Notes under the pieces: model-generated
The model's input: the letters and a program-made list of their open reading frames with translations, nothing else
Database searches by the model: none
What the model was told of the DNA's origin: nothing
Shown: piece after piece, positions 44,751-58,257 of the stretch
Position numbering within the stretch: the first letter of the stretch is position 1
Layout: the number at the start of each line of letters is the position of its first letter
From: Cryptomeria japonica
Lineage: Eukaryota > Streptophyta > Pinopsida > Cupressales > Cupressaceae
Length of the DNA: 64,000 nt
NCBI RefSeq assembly: GCF_030272615.1
Contig: NC_081409.1
Location: 25,493,406-25,557,405 of the forward strand
Reading direction: 5' to 3'
Made by a program: the position numbers and the translations under genes

Positions 44751-45959
44751 GTTCGGATCGAGTAAAAGGATAAACGCCCAGTAGACAACAATTTTGTCTT
44801 GTGGAATGCATGTTTTGGGTGATTTGGTCACGTTAAAGGTACATGGACATTATTTTGTTATTGGGTTGGTTTGTCCATTGCAAGTATGGTATCTTATGGT
44901 CAATAATTTGATACTGTAGTGGATTTTCTAGGCCAAATTTTCTCTTTGGTGTGAGCAACTAAGATAAGGTGATCTGTATGGATGGCAAGGAACAATTGTT
45001 GTGGTGGATACTTCTTTGTGAAAAAAATAGATTATGATGAGCATTATATAAGTTTTTCATGTTTGATTTTTAATTTTTGTATTTAACAAGTCCGTATGTT
45101 TTAAAATAAGTTTAATTAGTTATGTATTAATAGTTTAATTAATTTTATAATTTAAATATTAAAATATTATATCTTAACTAAAAGTTTTTATAGTGTATTT
45201 TATGTTTTTATAATGTATTTTATTTTTATTTTTTTATAATACAAATAGTGAAAAACAAGAAAATGAAATGTATTTTATGGGGTTGTGTTTATTGTTGTTG
45301 GTTAGTTGTAATCTTTTAATTTATTCTTGATTTGTAATAGTGGTAATAATATAATTATATATGTTTTGTATGAGCAAAAAGTGTCTAGTTTGTTGATCAA
45401 TGCTATTATTATTGATAAGTATGTTATTATTTCTTTCGTGGTTTTATAATATAAATAAGACATTCGTAACATTATATTTATTTTTATTTAGGAAAATAAC
45501 ATACAAATCTATATTTATCATAACTACTACAACAACTTACATTAGATGTAATGGGGTGGCAAAGATTGGAACAAAAGTGGGACTTCAACCAGAAGAAGAA
45601 CAATTTGTGAATTGTGGAAGAAATGCCCCAAGATTTTTCATTTAAAGTTGTAAATCTTATGCTCACATAAAGCTTATGAAGGAGTTGTTCATAAAAATTA
45701 AGAAGGAAACAAGTAGGATTTTAAAATCCAAACCCTAGGGACAATAATAATAATGTCAAGATTGGTGTTACTTTTCGGGAAAGATATAGAGGTAGATTTG
45801 GATCTTGGGAGTCGAAGGATAGACGCATTCATATTTAAAATTAGAGGTTATAGAACAATTATGGTTTTCTTGTAAAGGAATATCTAGATCTCATGTTTTA
45901 GAGGATCCTTCTAAGGTTGGATATGCTCATGGTTAAATAGAAGGGTTTGAAAAGTTTTG
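44751..45959. other. NADK2 upstream region, AT-rich
   Basis: No gene supported. Very AT-rich at 45040-45520. Presumably contains distal promoter sequence of NADK2 and the start of LINE debris. Confidence 0.4.
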
Positions 45960-46450
45960 TAAAAAATAGAGATACATCTCCAATTATGGATATCTTGGAT
46001 CTACCTTTATCTACAAAGATGAATGATTTTTTAGTTAAAGCTATTATAGCTAAATTTTGGAAGTCTCAACCTACAAGATGTATGGTGTTGAATTAGGTTA
46101 AGGATTATTAGTTATTGGTTATTGAAATTAGCTTTTGTCTCAAGGTTTCTTTATTGTGATCTTTTTCAAGTGAGAAGTTGAAGGAATCAAATCTTTAGTA
46201 ATGAACATTGGTTTTGAATGGAGTGGTTCTCTATGTTCAACCTCAGGAACTATTTTTTTATATATGGTCTACTCACATTAATTTTGTTCCAATCTATATT
46301 GAGCTCCTTAATCTTCATAAAGAATCATAGGATTAAAATGTTCTTAAGAAAGTAGGGAGTATTTTGGGTTTTTTTTTCAAAGAACTGATAAGAATATGGA
46401 CTAGACTATTCAATATTGTGTGTCAAAAATTGGGTTCTAATAGATATTTC
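45960..46450 (+). pseudogene. LINE ORF1 remnant (DUF4283-like)
   Basis: Shifting frames give DLPLSTKMNDFLVKAIIAKF, then YVQPQELFFYIWSTHINFVP, IYIELLNLHKE and VGSILGFFFQRTDK. These resemble the DUF4283 domain found in ORF1 of plant L1-type LINEs (a GKF-type helix, then the P-x-W-x-x-L-x-x-L block). Heavily decayed. The start of a LINE ORF2 lies about 0.8 kb downstream in the same orientation. Confidence 0.45.
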
Positions 46451-47254
46451 AAAAGGAATCCTAGGTTCTTTGATTCTAATATATAAGTTGAGAGTTTGGC
46501 ATCAGTTAACTCATGTCAAAAGGTTAGATCCAATTTTTTGAAATGTTATAAGAAAGTTCACTTGAATAAATTCTATTCTTAAACCAAATCATTCTATAAT
46601 AATGAAGATAAAGGAAATATAGTTGGTGGGAGGACTGACAACACTACTTCTTTACGAATTCTAACTTTACACTACTTAAAGTTCTAGTTTTGAATAACAT
46701 CACAAAGGATAATATCGAGACTATTCATAAAAGTGGGTTTTATTGATGAAAGAATTAACGGATTGGATCTAAAAGTTTCTAAGGACCAAATAACTATCAT
46801 CAATGTAAAAAAGGTGGTTTTTCTAATGATAGTAATAATCTATTATATATGGATCATATGACTATCATTAATGCTCACCTTGTGCATTTTCTGGAAGTGA
46901 TAGAATTTGTGTAGCTTATTAAAACTTTATTCACCTAACGAAGATGATCTAAGAAATTTGGCTAGTTACTTTTTGCACAAATTAGGTAGCCAAATTAGGT
47001 GAAGAATGTATACAAGAAAATTATGATGACATTTTGGTTGGAGTTCTTTAGACAAACTCCATTGAAATACTATCTATATCTCAAATAAATGACATGGAAA
47101 AAAATTTAAATCGTTTCCATAAATAGCATAAGCCTAAGGGGAGAAAGTTGAAGTAGGTTACAACTCATGAGAAAGTTGCTACTAGTATTTGGTCTACCTT
47201 AGACAAAACTTTGAGATCATCTTCAAAAAGAGTCTAATACTTTACTTGGGAGAG
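46451..47254 (+). other. LINE spacer or ORF1 tail, decayed
   Basis: Sequence between the ORF1-like and ORF2-like blocks; no continuous frame. Confidence 0.3.
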
Positions 47255-47345
47255 ATGAAGATCCCCTCGTGGAATGTCAGGCACTTAAATTCCCCTCACA
47301 AACAAACATCATTTATATCTATAGTGTTGATATTTATTTCTTTAA
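47255..47345 (+). pseudogene. LINE ORF2 endonuclease start
   Basis: MKIPSWNVRHLNSPHKQ matches the start of plant L1 ORF2, whose apurinic endonuclease domain opens with M-K-I-x-S-W-N-V-R-G-L-N. Similarity stops within about 30 residues, so the element is truncated. Confidence 0.65.
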
Positions 47346-50300
47346 AAAGAGGAATTGAATGTAGATAATGGAGTTAGTGTTGGATCATGGGGTCCAAACT
47401 AGGCCCTTAAGTGGCAATGAAAATTCAAACAAATAGAGTTAGGCAACTTCAGATAAAAATATGAATAGGTTATTAACATAATTTGAAAAAAATGTAAGAA
47501 CGAAATTTATAGAAAACTGAATGTGGCTTGTAGGTTACTAGCTGTTTTTTGGAAAAAAAAAATGTAAATCTATTTGGTGAAATTTTGAAATTTCAATGTC
47601 GTGGTGCTTTTTTAAAAAAAAAAAACAAGTGTATATCCAACTAACCTAAGTACAAACAAACAAAAAATTGCAACATAAGTAGAGGAAACATGCCTAGATG
47701 TGACACATATTTTTTTATTTTTTTAAGTAAATAATTAGATGTGAACTTTTTATTAGAACTTTTTTAAAATATTAAGAATTGTTTGTCCAACCAACCTAAC
47801 TTGGTAAAAAAATATGAAATTAAATTTTTTTAACCTATATTTTATGAAGCATAGAGTGTGACACATCTTTTGGATTCAAAAAATGTGAAATCTTTTGAAA
47901 TTTATAGATGTTTTTCAACCAATCTATCAATCAAGACTTTCGAAATAATGCATGTAGAAAAAAAATAATAATTATCTATTAAACTCAAACTAAGGCATAT
48001 CTTATATCGATGGAAAGCTAATAATTTCTTGAATAAACCCTTTTCATTTCATCAAATTCAGATAAAAAAAAAATTCAGCACAAAGGGCGAAGTCTAAAAA
48101 ACCAAGGAAAACTTGTAATCCTCCAAGCCAAATCCAAAAGTAATCCTAAGGCAAATCTTGTGGCAACAAAATTTGTTAGAAAAAATGGATATCCATTTTT
48201 TGGATGAATGGATATCTATTTTCTTTTGTTTCTTCTTTATTATTATTGCAAAAGCCTACACCCTTTACTGAGCTATTAACTCAGCAACCTTGTGACACAT
48301 GGGATGGTCTTACAAAGTGTGGGCTCTGATGTTTAAGACCAACCTCCAGTTACAAAGCTAGTTCTCTGCTCGAGTACTTCACTTTAACTACCACTTTCAC
48401 TGAGAAAATAAAGAAAAGACCTAAAACAACAAGCTAAAAAACTAATAGGTGATGCACCAAAATCTTATAACTTGTAGAATTGTTTGGTATATAAAATATG
48501 CCCAATAAACAAAGTAAACTAAGCACAATTCAACTTTTACATCTTTGTGCACAAGTATTTCATGGTAATGTTGGAGTTTCTAAAGATTTTAGAAGGAAAA
48601 TAAGATATTCTTCACGACTAAAAACTTCATAGCTCAATACATAAATAATGACCTACAATTGTATGTATGTATTCATGAAGGTGAAATAAAAATGAAGCAT
48701 ACAATTAAGAATATACCAAATATCACAAAATCACATATATCACTCTCACAATTTTACACAAGATAAAGAATTTAAGAAGGCTAAAACAATGGTTTATTGA
48801 TCATGAGATACTTTTTTTATAACTACATACAAATCTATTTTCTATGCTTTTGAGTTACAATTTTTTCCATGCTTGAAAAGAACTCATAAAGTTACAATTC
48901 ATAGCTAAGAAAAAAGTAATAAGTGCTTTAAAAATCAACCTTGAAGTCCTTATATCTCCATAATAATGTGGGAGAATAAATAGGAAAACGTTATGACTTT
49001 TTAGGAGTCCTACATCGACTGGGTGGTTTGTCCAACTTGCACTTAGGTGCTTGCCAACTATTCTTTTGCTTGAGTTTAGCCAAAAAGATTTGAAGGTGGC
49101 ATAGAGGAAGGATAAATTTGTTGGCTTGTTGCTTTGTCAATTGAAAAGGCTCCTAAATCTTCTCCAATCATAACTTTTACTGACTTGGTTACTCTCAGTT
49201 GCCCCTATATGCTTGGAAAAGAACCTAATTGACTCCCACCTCTCCAAACTATTGCCCAAGTCATCAAAATTGTCCTATATAGTCTCTATATGTTACATAA
49301 CTGGCTTTTACCTCTTCAACTATTGTAACTCACATTCCCTTAATCATAAGACATGTGCAAAGAATTTTAGAGTGAGTAAAAGACTCTTCAGGCATGAGAG
49401 GACCTCTTAGACAAGTTTTTTGACAACTAATCCACTCTATTGCAGTTCCTTCATCCTCACATTTACTATGTACTCACCACAAAATCATTGTTTATATGGT
49501 TACCCTTAACACTCTTTGCTTGCTTTTTACATAAGGTTTTTCCATTGTTGGTTTTTAATATCAGTAAAGTATACAAATACCTTTACCTAACATATACAAA
49601 ATATCTAAGATTGGTCATTTCTAGTGTTTCTTGAATGTCCTCCATTGTTTGTCTTATAACTACCCTTGCATGGATCTCAATATCCTTATAATATTGTCAT
49701 CTTCATGAAAACTCTATTCACTTTAATCTACACAGTGTTCTTATTTGTAGTGTCGCATCTTCTTTAGATTTGTTACTTATCATTCCAACTAATATGAGAA
49801 TTGTTCCATTTACATAGCCAATGTTTTCACACAAAGATGGGGATTTAGATAGCTTCAATAACAATCATGTTTCTCCCTCTCTTAAAGGTCTACCCACTTC
49901 TCATTGTCACATATGCTTCAATGTTGATTGTAATAACCTTTGAACTACATATGTTGATCATGCATACAATCCATTATACATACTATCAAAAGTGGCCTAT
50001 CTAAAAGTTATTCATTATTCAATTGCATTCCAGTGTTCACTTGACTTTGTTATGGATTGTCACTTCAACCTTGTGAGCTATATCTCAAGTATGGAGTTCA
50101 CTATGCATTAAAACCCCTACTTCTCATGACTATACCTTTAAAAATAATGTCACACAATTCTACCATATTATCAATCTTGAAGTTGTTATACTTTTCCATG
50201 CTTGAAAATTGTTACTTTTGAGTATTTCATGAAATAAAAACTTAATGATTAGTCATAGATTTTCATGACTAACAAACCTATTATGACCTCAATAACATTG

Positions 50301-50930
50301 TCCTCTCTCTCATAGAATTACTAACATTTAGTCTTCTTGACACCATTTACAAGATTGCCCTTTTTGGGATTGTAACTTTTATCTCACATTAGTCTTCTCT
50401 ATTATTTGCTAGGTTGTCATCTATTTATTCATGCTCATGCCAACCTTAGTTATCTAACATCTAGACCTAATGGTTGTCTCTTCATTTGTCCATGTTAGCA
50501 CTATGTATGATATCCTCCTTTCATGAATGCCCATCATTCTCCAAAGGCAAGCTCTCTACAAGAGCAAAAAAAGATATTGTGATTTCTCTTATACCCAAGG
50601 TCCATGAAGGTGAGGGGAGAGGATACATTCATAAAAACTTGGGTTCTAAACACAAAGTGTGCAAGCGCACAAAACATGACAAACAAAGGTTCTTTTTAGA
50701 GCACCAAAATAAAATGTGAACTAATCCAAGAAAGAACAAACACAAATAGCTACCCCTACAAAACCACAAATTAGTAGTTGCAAAAAATAACCCCTTTTTT
50801 CCACGTTAGGTCCTACAAGAAAGGTGTTAGTAGTTTAGGGGACCTTCAAGTTGCACCACTTTTTTAGCACTGACAAGAATTAACCAAAGATGAGACTAAA
50901 TATGAAAATGTAAAAACAAACAAAGACGTA
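47346..50930. other. Unassigned AT-rich stretch
   Basis: No supported gene, LTR edge, PBS or PPT. Short A and T runs throughout; short open frames lack codon bias or known motifs. Most likely old, unrecognisable repeat sequence. Confidence 0.45.
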
Positions 50931-50934
50931 ATAG

Positions 50935-51105
50935 AACAGACCAAATACACAACAATAACAACCATAGACATGACAAAATTAACCAGATACATGCCAGAAA
51001 GGACCAGGGGTGTGACGTAACAAAACTGATATGCAACAATAACAACCACGGACATGACAAAATTAACCAGAAATGTGCCAGAAATCACCAAATACACTAC
51101 AATAA
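50935..51105. repeat. 84-bp tandem duplication
   Basis: AACAATAACAACCATAGACA at 50951 recurs, slightly changed, at 51035 together with GACATGACAAAATTAACCAG. Two diverged copies 84 bp apart; looser ACAAAANTAACCA words extend to about 51250. Confidence 0.75.
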
Positions 51106-52690
51106 ATACCAAACATGCAATGAAATTAGAGATCAAAACATTTTAGTAGAAAGCCTAATTAACCCAAAAGGTAGCAAAAACAACCAGGGATGTGCCAAGA
51201 CTTGCCACAAATGCAAAAAAACTAACCAAATATGTGACTACAAAAAATCTTAACAAAAACATAAATGCGACAAAAATTAAACCCACAAAAGCAACAAAAG
51301 CTTCTGAAAACATGAAATCATCAAGTATTCGACCTGCAACTTCCAACTACGCTATAAAACTCAAGAAAATGATTAGAAAAAAAAGGGACAAGAGTCCCAC
51401 TAGGTTTGCCAAGAAAATTATGTCAAATTTTGAATCCATTTGTAAACTTAATTAGATCTAACCACTAACCCTATATCTACAAACTAATTCAACATAACAT
51501 CAATGAAGAATCTATCAAACATGAAAATACTAATGAAATAGAACAAAGTAATATTTCACATATCTGATAGGCTTATCGCCATTATTCTCCTATCCTCTAT
51601 GATCTTGCCTTGATGATGTTGCTCTCAAATTTGTGTTGCACTTGCACAAGAGCTCAAGGAATAACAAATGTGGTTGTGATGATGTATGCTAGAGTGTAGG
51701 TATGATTGTTTAATTGTGGATGATCAAATGGAAGGAGGAAACCACATTAAAAGGTGGGATTAGGAATGGCCAAAATCACATAGGTGAAAGAAACTCAATA
51801 AGTTTTGAGGGTAGGTAAAGATGAAGGGATGAGATTAAGAGGTGGAAGGGTAAAGGATAAGGATGAATAGGATTAAGAGGTTAAATTGAAATGAAAGGCT
51901 AAGTTTGAGGAGTAGGTAATTTAGGGAGACGTGTTGTCACGTGGATAAGAAGAAAAAAATTAATTAATTAATTAAATAAATAAAATTATTTATTTAATTA
52001 ATAGCGAACAAGCTAGATAAATTAAATAAATATATTTATTTAATCTAGGAAAGAGGTTGAAAGATTAAATAAATAATACATATTTATTTAAACTAGAAAT
52101 AAGAGGCCCATGGATTTATAATTTTATAAATAATACATAACCTTTTAGAAATCATCAATTTATAATTTTATTCACACATGGATTTGGATTTAGGTAAGAG
52201 ATGACTTACACAAAGAAAATATTATATATTTCATAATAATGTTACAATTAATACTATTAATATTGGCCCTCATATGGAGAAGCCTAGACACTGAAATTTC
52301 AAATTTTGTAATCAATCAATACATAGTAGTATTGCCCTTTAATATAAGAATAATAAACAAAAAAAATAATATTTTGTCTTTCAATATACAATTATTTTTA
52401 AAGCTCTCAACAACATATCCATTAGATTTTAACGTGTGATTGATAGTTTTATAAACAAATGAGAGTAGCTTAAATGACAAGCATCACTAAAATTCATACA
52501 ACATTATTTAACAACTAAAATTCCCTCAATAGAAAATGAATGTTATTAATGCTTTTCACAATAACCAAATTTTTTAATTTCTTATAATTGTCATGTGAAA
52601 ATATTATACATTTGTATATTAAATTTTTAAAAAAATTAATTATATTTCTTAATATTTAAAATGTAAATTTATTTGACCCGTTCATGGGTT
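51106..52690. other. Unassigned region with AT palindromes
   Basis: 51955-52095 contains repeated ATTAAATAAAT / ATTTATTTAAT inverted words like those in the LTRs at 53484 and 54599, so part may be a minus-strand LTR of that family. No gene supported. Confidence 0.4.
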
Positions 52691-53220
52691 TTCCAGGGTT
52701 TGTCCTTCGGGTAAGATGGTTAGGAGAGGTGAAGAGGTGTGGGCTAGGTCGGAGCAGGGATGGATTAAGATCAACTTTGATGGGGCATCTCAGGTGTTAG
52801 GTGCATAGCTCGTGATGATGAGGGGAATGTCCTTTTCAAAGGGGCGCAGATGTTGAAAGATGGGACAAACAATGATGCTGAGGTGCATACTCCCTTATTA
52901 GTGGTGGAATTGGCCAATAACATGAATATCCTGAGAGTGCATCTAGAAGGAGACTCTAAAGTGGTGGTGGATTCAATTGTGAAAGGAGTGTCTCTAAGTT
53001 GGCAACTAAATAAATTTGTATCAATTATTTGCTCAAAACTAAATGTTTTTTCAAGATTTTCATATTTCTCAAATTAGGAGGGGGGAATGTGGTGGTGGAT
53101 GCATTATCCAACGTGGCCTGTGAATTGGATATATGTGTGATGAGATGGTGGGGGATGATGACGCTATTGTCCAATGGCATTCTTAATTGGCTTATACGTT
53201 TTCATACTTGACTGTTAATG
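52691..53220 (+). pseudogene. RNase H-like domain remnant, LINE-type
   Basis: GWIKINFDGASQ, then after a frame change RDDEGNVLFKGAQMLKDGTN, AEVHTPLLVVELANNM and VHLEGDSKVVVDSIVKG, then GGNVVVDALSNVACELD. This is the RNase H fold (RVT_3 type) found at the C-terminus of plant LINE polyproteins and in stand-alone plant RNase H-like proteins. Acidic residues in NFDG, AEVH and EGDS correspond to the active site. At least two frameshifts separate the blocks, so it is broken. It may be the 3' end of the LINE at 45960-47345 or of another. Confidence 0.75.
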
Positions 53221-53483
53221 TGAAGTGTGTGATGAGGACACCTAGTTCTCTTTTCGAGGGCATAGGTTGGCTCGACTGAAGTTGGAAATTAATGTCAATT
53301 TATCCTGCAATGGCGATGGAGCCTAAGGAGAGTGCATTTTTGGAAAGAGTGGAGAAGTGTGTGTCATTCCTTGCGTACTCAGGAATATTTTTGGTCCGTG
53401 AGTGTGATTTTTCACCGGAAAGTTTAAGGTTGGCACTCTGTTTTCTAAATTGCAATGGAGGTCAATTTCACATTGAAGACTAT
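53221..53483. other. Short unassigned interval
   Basis: A plus-strand open stretch (53292-53507) runs into the following LTR; no domain recognised. Confidence 0.4.
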
Positions 53484-54598
53484 AGACACCTATTTATGTC
53501 CACTTAATTAAATAAATTTTATTTCTTTAATTATCATTTAATCACCTATTAATTAAATGAAATTTTAATTAATATCCCCTTTCCTTCTATCGAGACATTA
53601 ATCAAATTCAACATTTGATTAATTCCCCTTTCTTCTATTAATTGAATAAATTTGATTTATTTGATTAAATATTCTTTCTACATTTAATTAATTTTATATT
53701 TAATTAAAATCCTTTCTTGTATATAAATAAATTAATATTTATTTATAAAACCACCCCCACTTGCATTTTCCTACAAATGCAAGTTGCATCCATTTTAGTT
53801 GAAATAAAACATTTTATTTTAATTAAAATCAAAATACCTTCCCACTTGCATTCTCCTAACAAATCCACTTGCATGTCTAATCCCCCTTCTAGATTCTTCT
53901 AAACCGTTATAATTATCCTAATCCCCTCCCTTAAGCATTTGTCCAATCCTTAAGAGAACGCCACTTCTCATAAACCCTCAAAGTCTTCATAAACCATTAA
54001 AGGCTTTGTGTCTCTAACAAGTTAACCCTTAAAGTCTTCATAGCCATTAATGGTTAACTCAACCTCAACCTTTGGTTAGATAATTTCTCTCTAACTTAAC
54101 CCATATCTAACACATGGGTCTCTTCAAACACTCATTGCTTTGACCCTAGTTATCCTATTAACCCTTGCACAAGAGTTTATCTGTTGGACAAAAGGATTAT
54201 CCAATAACTCAATCCTAACCTTACCTCCTAAGGTAACTGCCATGTCTTCTCAGGCATTTAATGCCTCTTACATCTCCTCTCAACCCTCCTCATGGTGACA
54301 CTTGTCGACCTAGGATTGGGTTGAAAATCTCACAAGGATTGAAGATCATTCAATACTAACCCTTGTTAAGATTACTTAATCTTAACCCTCCAATTGCCCA
54401 TTTCTTTTATAAATATGCTTCATTTCCTTCATTATTCATCAATCCAAGTCACCACGCATCTAATTTATAGTCTCATTTCATCAAGCATTTTAGCTTCTCT
54501 TTGATAATAGTAAGTAGATCATTTTAGTAACATCATAACATATATTTATCATGTTTTACATATCATGTTAGTTTCATTTCCATGTTATCTTAATATCT
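53484..54598 (+). mobile_element. Older LTR of the TGTAGACACC Gypsy family
   Basis: Begins TATAGACACCTA (TG decayed to TA), with the same AT-palindrome-rich start and TTATAAATATGCTTC TATA region as the LTR at 54599. It ends at 54598, where the next LTR begins. It may be a solo LTR, or the remnant into which element IV inserted. Confidence 0.55.
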
Positions 54599-55350
54599 GT
54601 AGACACCTAAAATTGTCCTGTCTAATTAAATAAATATTTTTATTTATTTAATCATTTTATCTTGTCTTCTATTAATTAAATAAATATTTTTTATTTAATT
54701 AATTCATTAATCCCCTTCTAAGCATTTTCTCATTTAAATAAATACTTTTATTTATTTAAATTGTCCTTCTCCTAAATTAAATAAATACTTTTATTAATTT
54801 TTATTTATTTAATTAATCCATTAGCCTTTTCTACCCATGACACATGTCATTCATCTCTTAGTTCCTACACTACCTACCCTCTCATCATTTTCTTATTTCT
54901 TCTACCTACCCTCTAATCCTAGCCGACCATCTATCTTTTACACCTCTCAATCTTATCCCTCCATTTCTTATAGTGTCTTCTATATAAGAGGATGCTTCCT
55001 TCATTATCAATCATCCTAAGCATTCTAAGCATTCTAATCAATCTTATGCAATCAAGCCTTTTTGTGATCAAGCTATCAACCACATTTTTGTTCTTTGTTG
55101 AGCTCTTATGCACACATAAAAACTGAGAGCAAACATATCAAGCAAGATCGATGGAGATAGGAGGAATGAAGATTCAAACCCTAGTGGACATGTGATGGTA
55201 TAATCTTTTTGATTTTGTTGACTTGCATTGTCTTAGGTAATCTTCATATATTATGGTGAATCTTTGTTGTTGTTAGGCTAGGGTTTTGTGGTTGAATTCA
55301 TTTAGTCTTTTAATATCATTGTTTCCATTATCCACTTTTCACCATACACA
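54599..55350 (+). mobile_element. Gypsy element IV 5' LTR
   Basis: Starts TGTAGACACCTAAAATTGTC. The first 230 bp carry four pairs of AATTAAATAAATA / TATTTATTTAATT palindromes. TATA box CTATATAAGAGG at 54975-54986. The end is placed at CATACACA (55350), before CCTGGTGGGACTC, a possible priming region that I cannot assign to a tRNA. The end point is uncertain. Confidence 0.65.
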
Positions 55351-58257
55351 TTTTGCCATGCCTGGTGGGACTCTTGTCCTTTTGCATTTAACATTTTTGG
55401 TTGCAGATTTTGTTTTCTTAAAAGTTGTAGATCTAACATTTTTTGACAACATTTCAACTTTTCGTGTCTGGACCTTCTGGAACTGCATTTTTGCTTTTCT
55501 GTCGCGTTTGTGTTTTCGGCAGTATTTTCATTTTTCGGATTGCAGGCTTTCATTATAGGCGCGTTTGTGGGAAATATAATTGCGTATGTGATAAATTTAA
55601 CCGCGTCTGTATTCTACAGGATTTTCTGTTTTACTTTTACAGAAACGCGTTTGTGAGGTGTTAAAAACGCGTATGTGTTCCAGAACCGCGTCTGTGGTGG
55701 GCATAATCATGTCTGTGTTTGGTTTGCATTTTTCTTTTTTCGTTTCTTCATTTAAGGTTACATTTCACCATTTTCTTGCATTTAGTGTTTTGGATCTGGT
55801 TTATGTGAGCTAATATCTTGTGATCCAACTAACGAAGTGGTGCAGCTTGTCTTTGAAAGCGAATCATGTGTCGAAGGCCCATAATTTTCACAAAGTATTT
55901 TTGGATTTTGTTAAAATAAACCTAACTTGTTTGCTTGTAGGAAGGGGTAATCATTTGAAACAACCCAAACTACTAACAAATCTTTGTTGCAAGACCTTGG
56001 CAAGGGTTTGATTTTGTTTTTCATTATGTGCTTTGTTTTCATAGATTAGCAAACACTTCAATTGGTGCAATAAAATTTAACCAGTGTCTTTTGTGTCTTG
56101 AGAAATAGGCTCTTTGGTGTTTATCTTTAGAGGGCCTGCCTCCCCATGTGGTCACTAGGCCTACTATTGAGGAGGGAATGACAAAAGTGGTAGCGAGGCA
56201 AAGCCCCCTCTTCCGAACCACTATAAATAATTGTATCCATGGTGAAAGCCATGGGTAACATGTGTTGATTAGTCCATACCGACACTATGTCTCCCCATAA
56301 ACTTGTTTGATCAAATTTATTTGATCAATAGTAGGGCGTAACCCCTACCGGTTGGGAGCCTTTTGTATTTACAGAGCTGAAAGTGTCGCATGTATGGCCA
56401 CACGAGTGGATGCCCTTACTAGCACCTTTTTAATTTTAGAAAGCCAAAATCCTTCTAGTTGTTGGGGCAAGAGGTTGGACCTCTGGAGCGGCCCACACAC
56501 ATACGGTTCTTAGTAGAGGTACAAAGTTCACCACAGGGAGTTTTCGTGGGGACTAGTGCTTGGCTGCCCCAGAGAAGTGAGTGTCGAGGGTGGAGCCAGC
56601 GGGATCAAGCACCTAAGTATCTGCTTTGAATAGCGTAGCCTCAGGGGAAACCCCATGTGGGATCAACAACTATTGTCTTGGCCAACCATAGGAATTGTGA
56701 TTGTCTTCTTTTTAAACATTCAAACATTCAAGATCAAACATCAAAACATTGTGTCTTTTGTGTCTTCAAGTGTATGCAATTTTTTTTTACGTCAAACAAC
56801 ACACTTTCTTTTGAGTCAGTTTGAGTCCAAACACCTGCAAACATAGAGTCCTCATCAACATTGTGTCCTCTTGTCACGAAAAACGGTCACCAATTTAGAT
56901 TTGGTCACAACAACAACTTCACAAATTTGAAAAATTGCACTCATATTTTATAAACGCATCTATGTACTGTAACCGCGTCTATGTAAGATAGAAATGTGTC
57001 TATTGGCATTTGCATGAAGATTGCATTAGCTTGCATTTCAAATCCTCTATCGAGGTTACTCCTAACAGAGTATTACTTTTAACAGGTAATTATAGTCAAT
57101 CCCTTAACCGAGTGGTCCCTAACAGGATCTGTTCCTAACAAGACATTTTTGTAAAGCTTGTAACAAGGCTTGACTCCTAATAGGGTAAACTTCAAAAGAG
57201 TTTAGAATACTTGTGGGTATTCATCCCCACCGTGGTTTTTCCTATTTGGGTTTCCATGTCAAAAATCATTGTGTCAAGCGGTGAATGGTTTTTGTGGTTA
57301 TGTTTTGATATGGTTAATTTGTTTAACTAATAAATCCACTTAGATGTGTTAAGATGACCGACAATAATCTAAAATGTGCTTTTACTATTGTAAGTTAAGT
57401 GGTTTGATGTTTTAGTTAAATGGTTTGAGAATTTTAGATTCGTTACATTGTTATTTTGTTATGCCAAACAATTGGTTAACTTGACAGTGCAGTTGCAGTT
57501 TGTAGTTCAGTGTTTGAACCAGTTAGTTCAAAGATTGATTTATGAGTGGTTTTTTGAGTTAGGTGAAAGTTTAGTTGGTTATTCTATCTACTGATTCACT
57601 CCCCCTCACAATAGCTGTCTGGATCCTTATTGATTCATCATATCATCAGTGTCTGTGTCATCACGGTAAACTGTCTATTCACAAGATTCTCATAAACACG
57701 CTTGTGTAGTATCTACTCAAGTCTATGTTTAATAATCACATATGTGAAGGTTATAGGCACATCTGTGTTCAGTATTGGGAAAACTTACGATCCAATCAGC
57801 AAGAGCAATCAGTTTTGGAATTCTTGAGCTTCCTAGGTTAATTCTCCAGGTTTTCATCTAGCATTCAACCTATTTTTGGGTCTCACAAAGTTCATCATTT
57901 ATTTACACCTTGCATTACATTCACATTTGTCTAAACTTGAGTCAAAAGGTCACTTGCTTGTCCCTATCTTACTTTGTCAACATGATACATACAACAACAT
58001 TTTGCTAAGTGGTCCCTCATCAAGGTCTATCACCTTTGGGTCTCATTTGGTCTTACTTGGAGTCAAGGTCAACTTACCTCATCAAGAGATCTATCATCTC
58101 TTTGGAAGTCACACCTAATCTACTACATACATAATTGGTCTTACACTTTGGACATTGCAAGTACACCTCAGATTCATTCACATTCCATCCAACTCTTGGT
58201 GTTCCATACTCTTTCCATTTTCATCTAGTCTCACACATCTCGGTCAAGACCTAGTTC
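55351..58257 (+). other. Gypsy element IV long leader with CGCG-type motif cluster
   Basis: Roughly 2.9-kb noncoding leader. About 15 copies of a 10-bp motif near CGCGTYTGTG, many with C-to-T or G-to-A changes, cluster at 55499-55716, 56962-57005 and 57645-57770. A less decayed GC-richer block (56230-56660) contains ATCAAGCACCTAAGTATCTG and GGGGAAACCCC, resembling a leader sequence common in plant Gypsy elements. No gene supported. Confidence 0.6.

Noticed and set aside
49213-50719. Several 60-80-residue frames in the 49-51 kb interval
   Set aside because: Short, no motif, no codon bias, and isolated in AT-rich DNA.
51192-51455. Lys/Thr-rich 87-residue frame
   Set aside because: A-rich repeat-derived composition; no domain or conserved start context.
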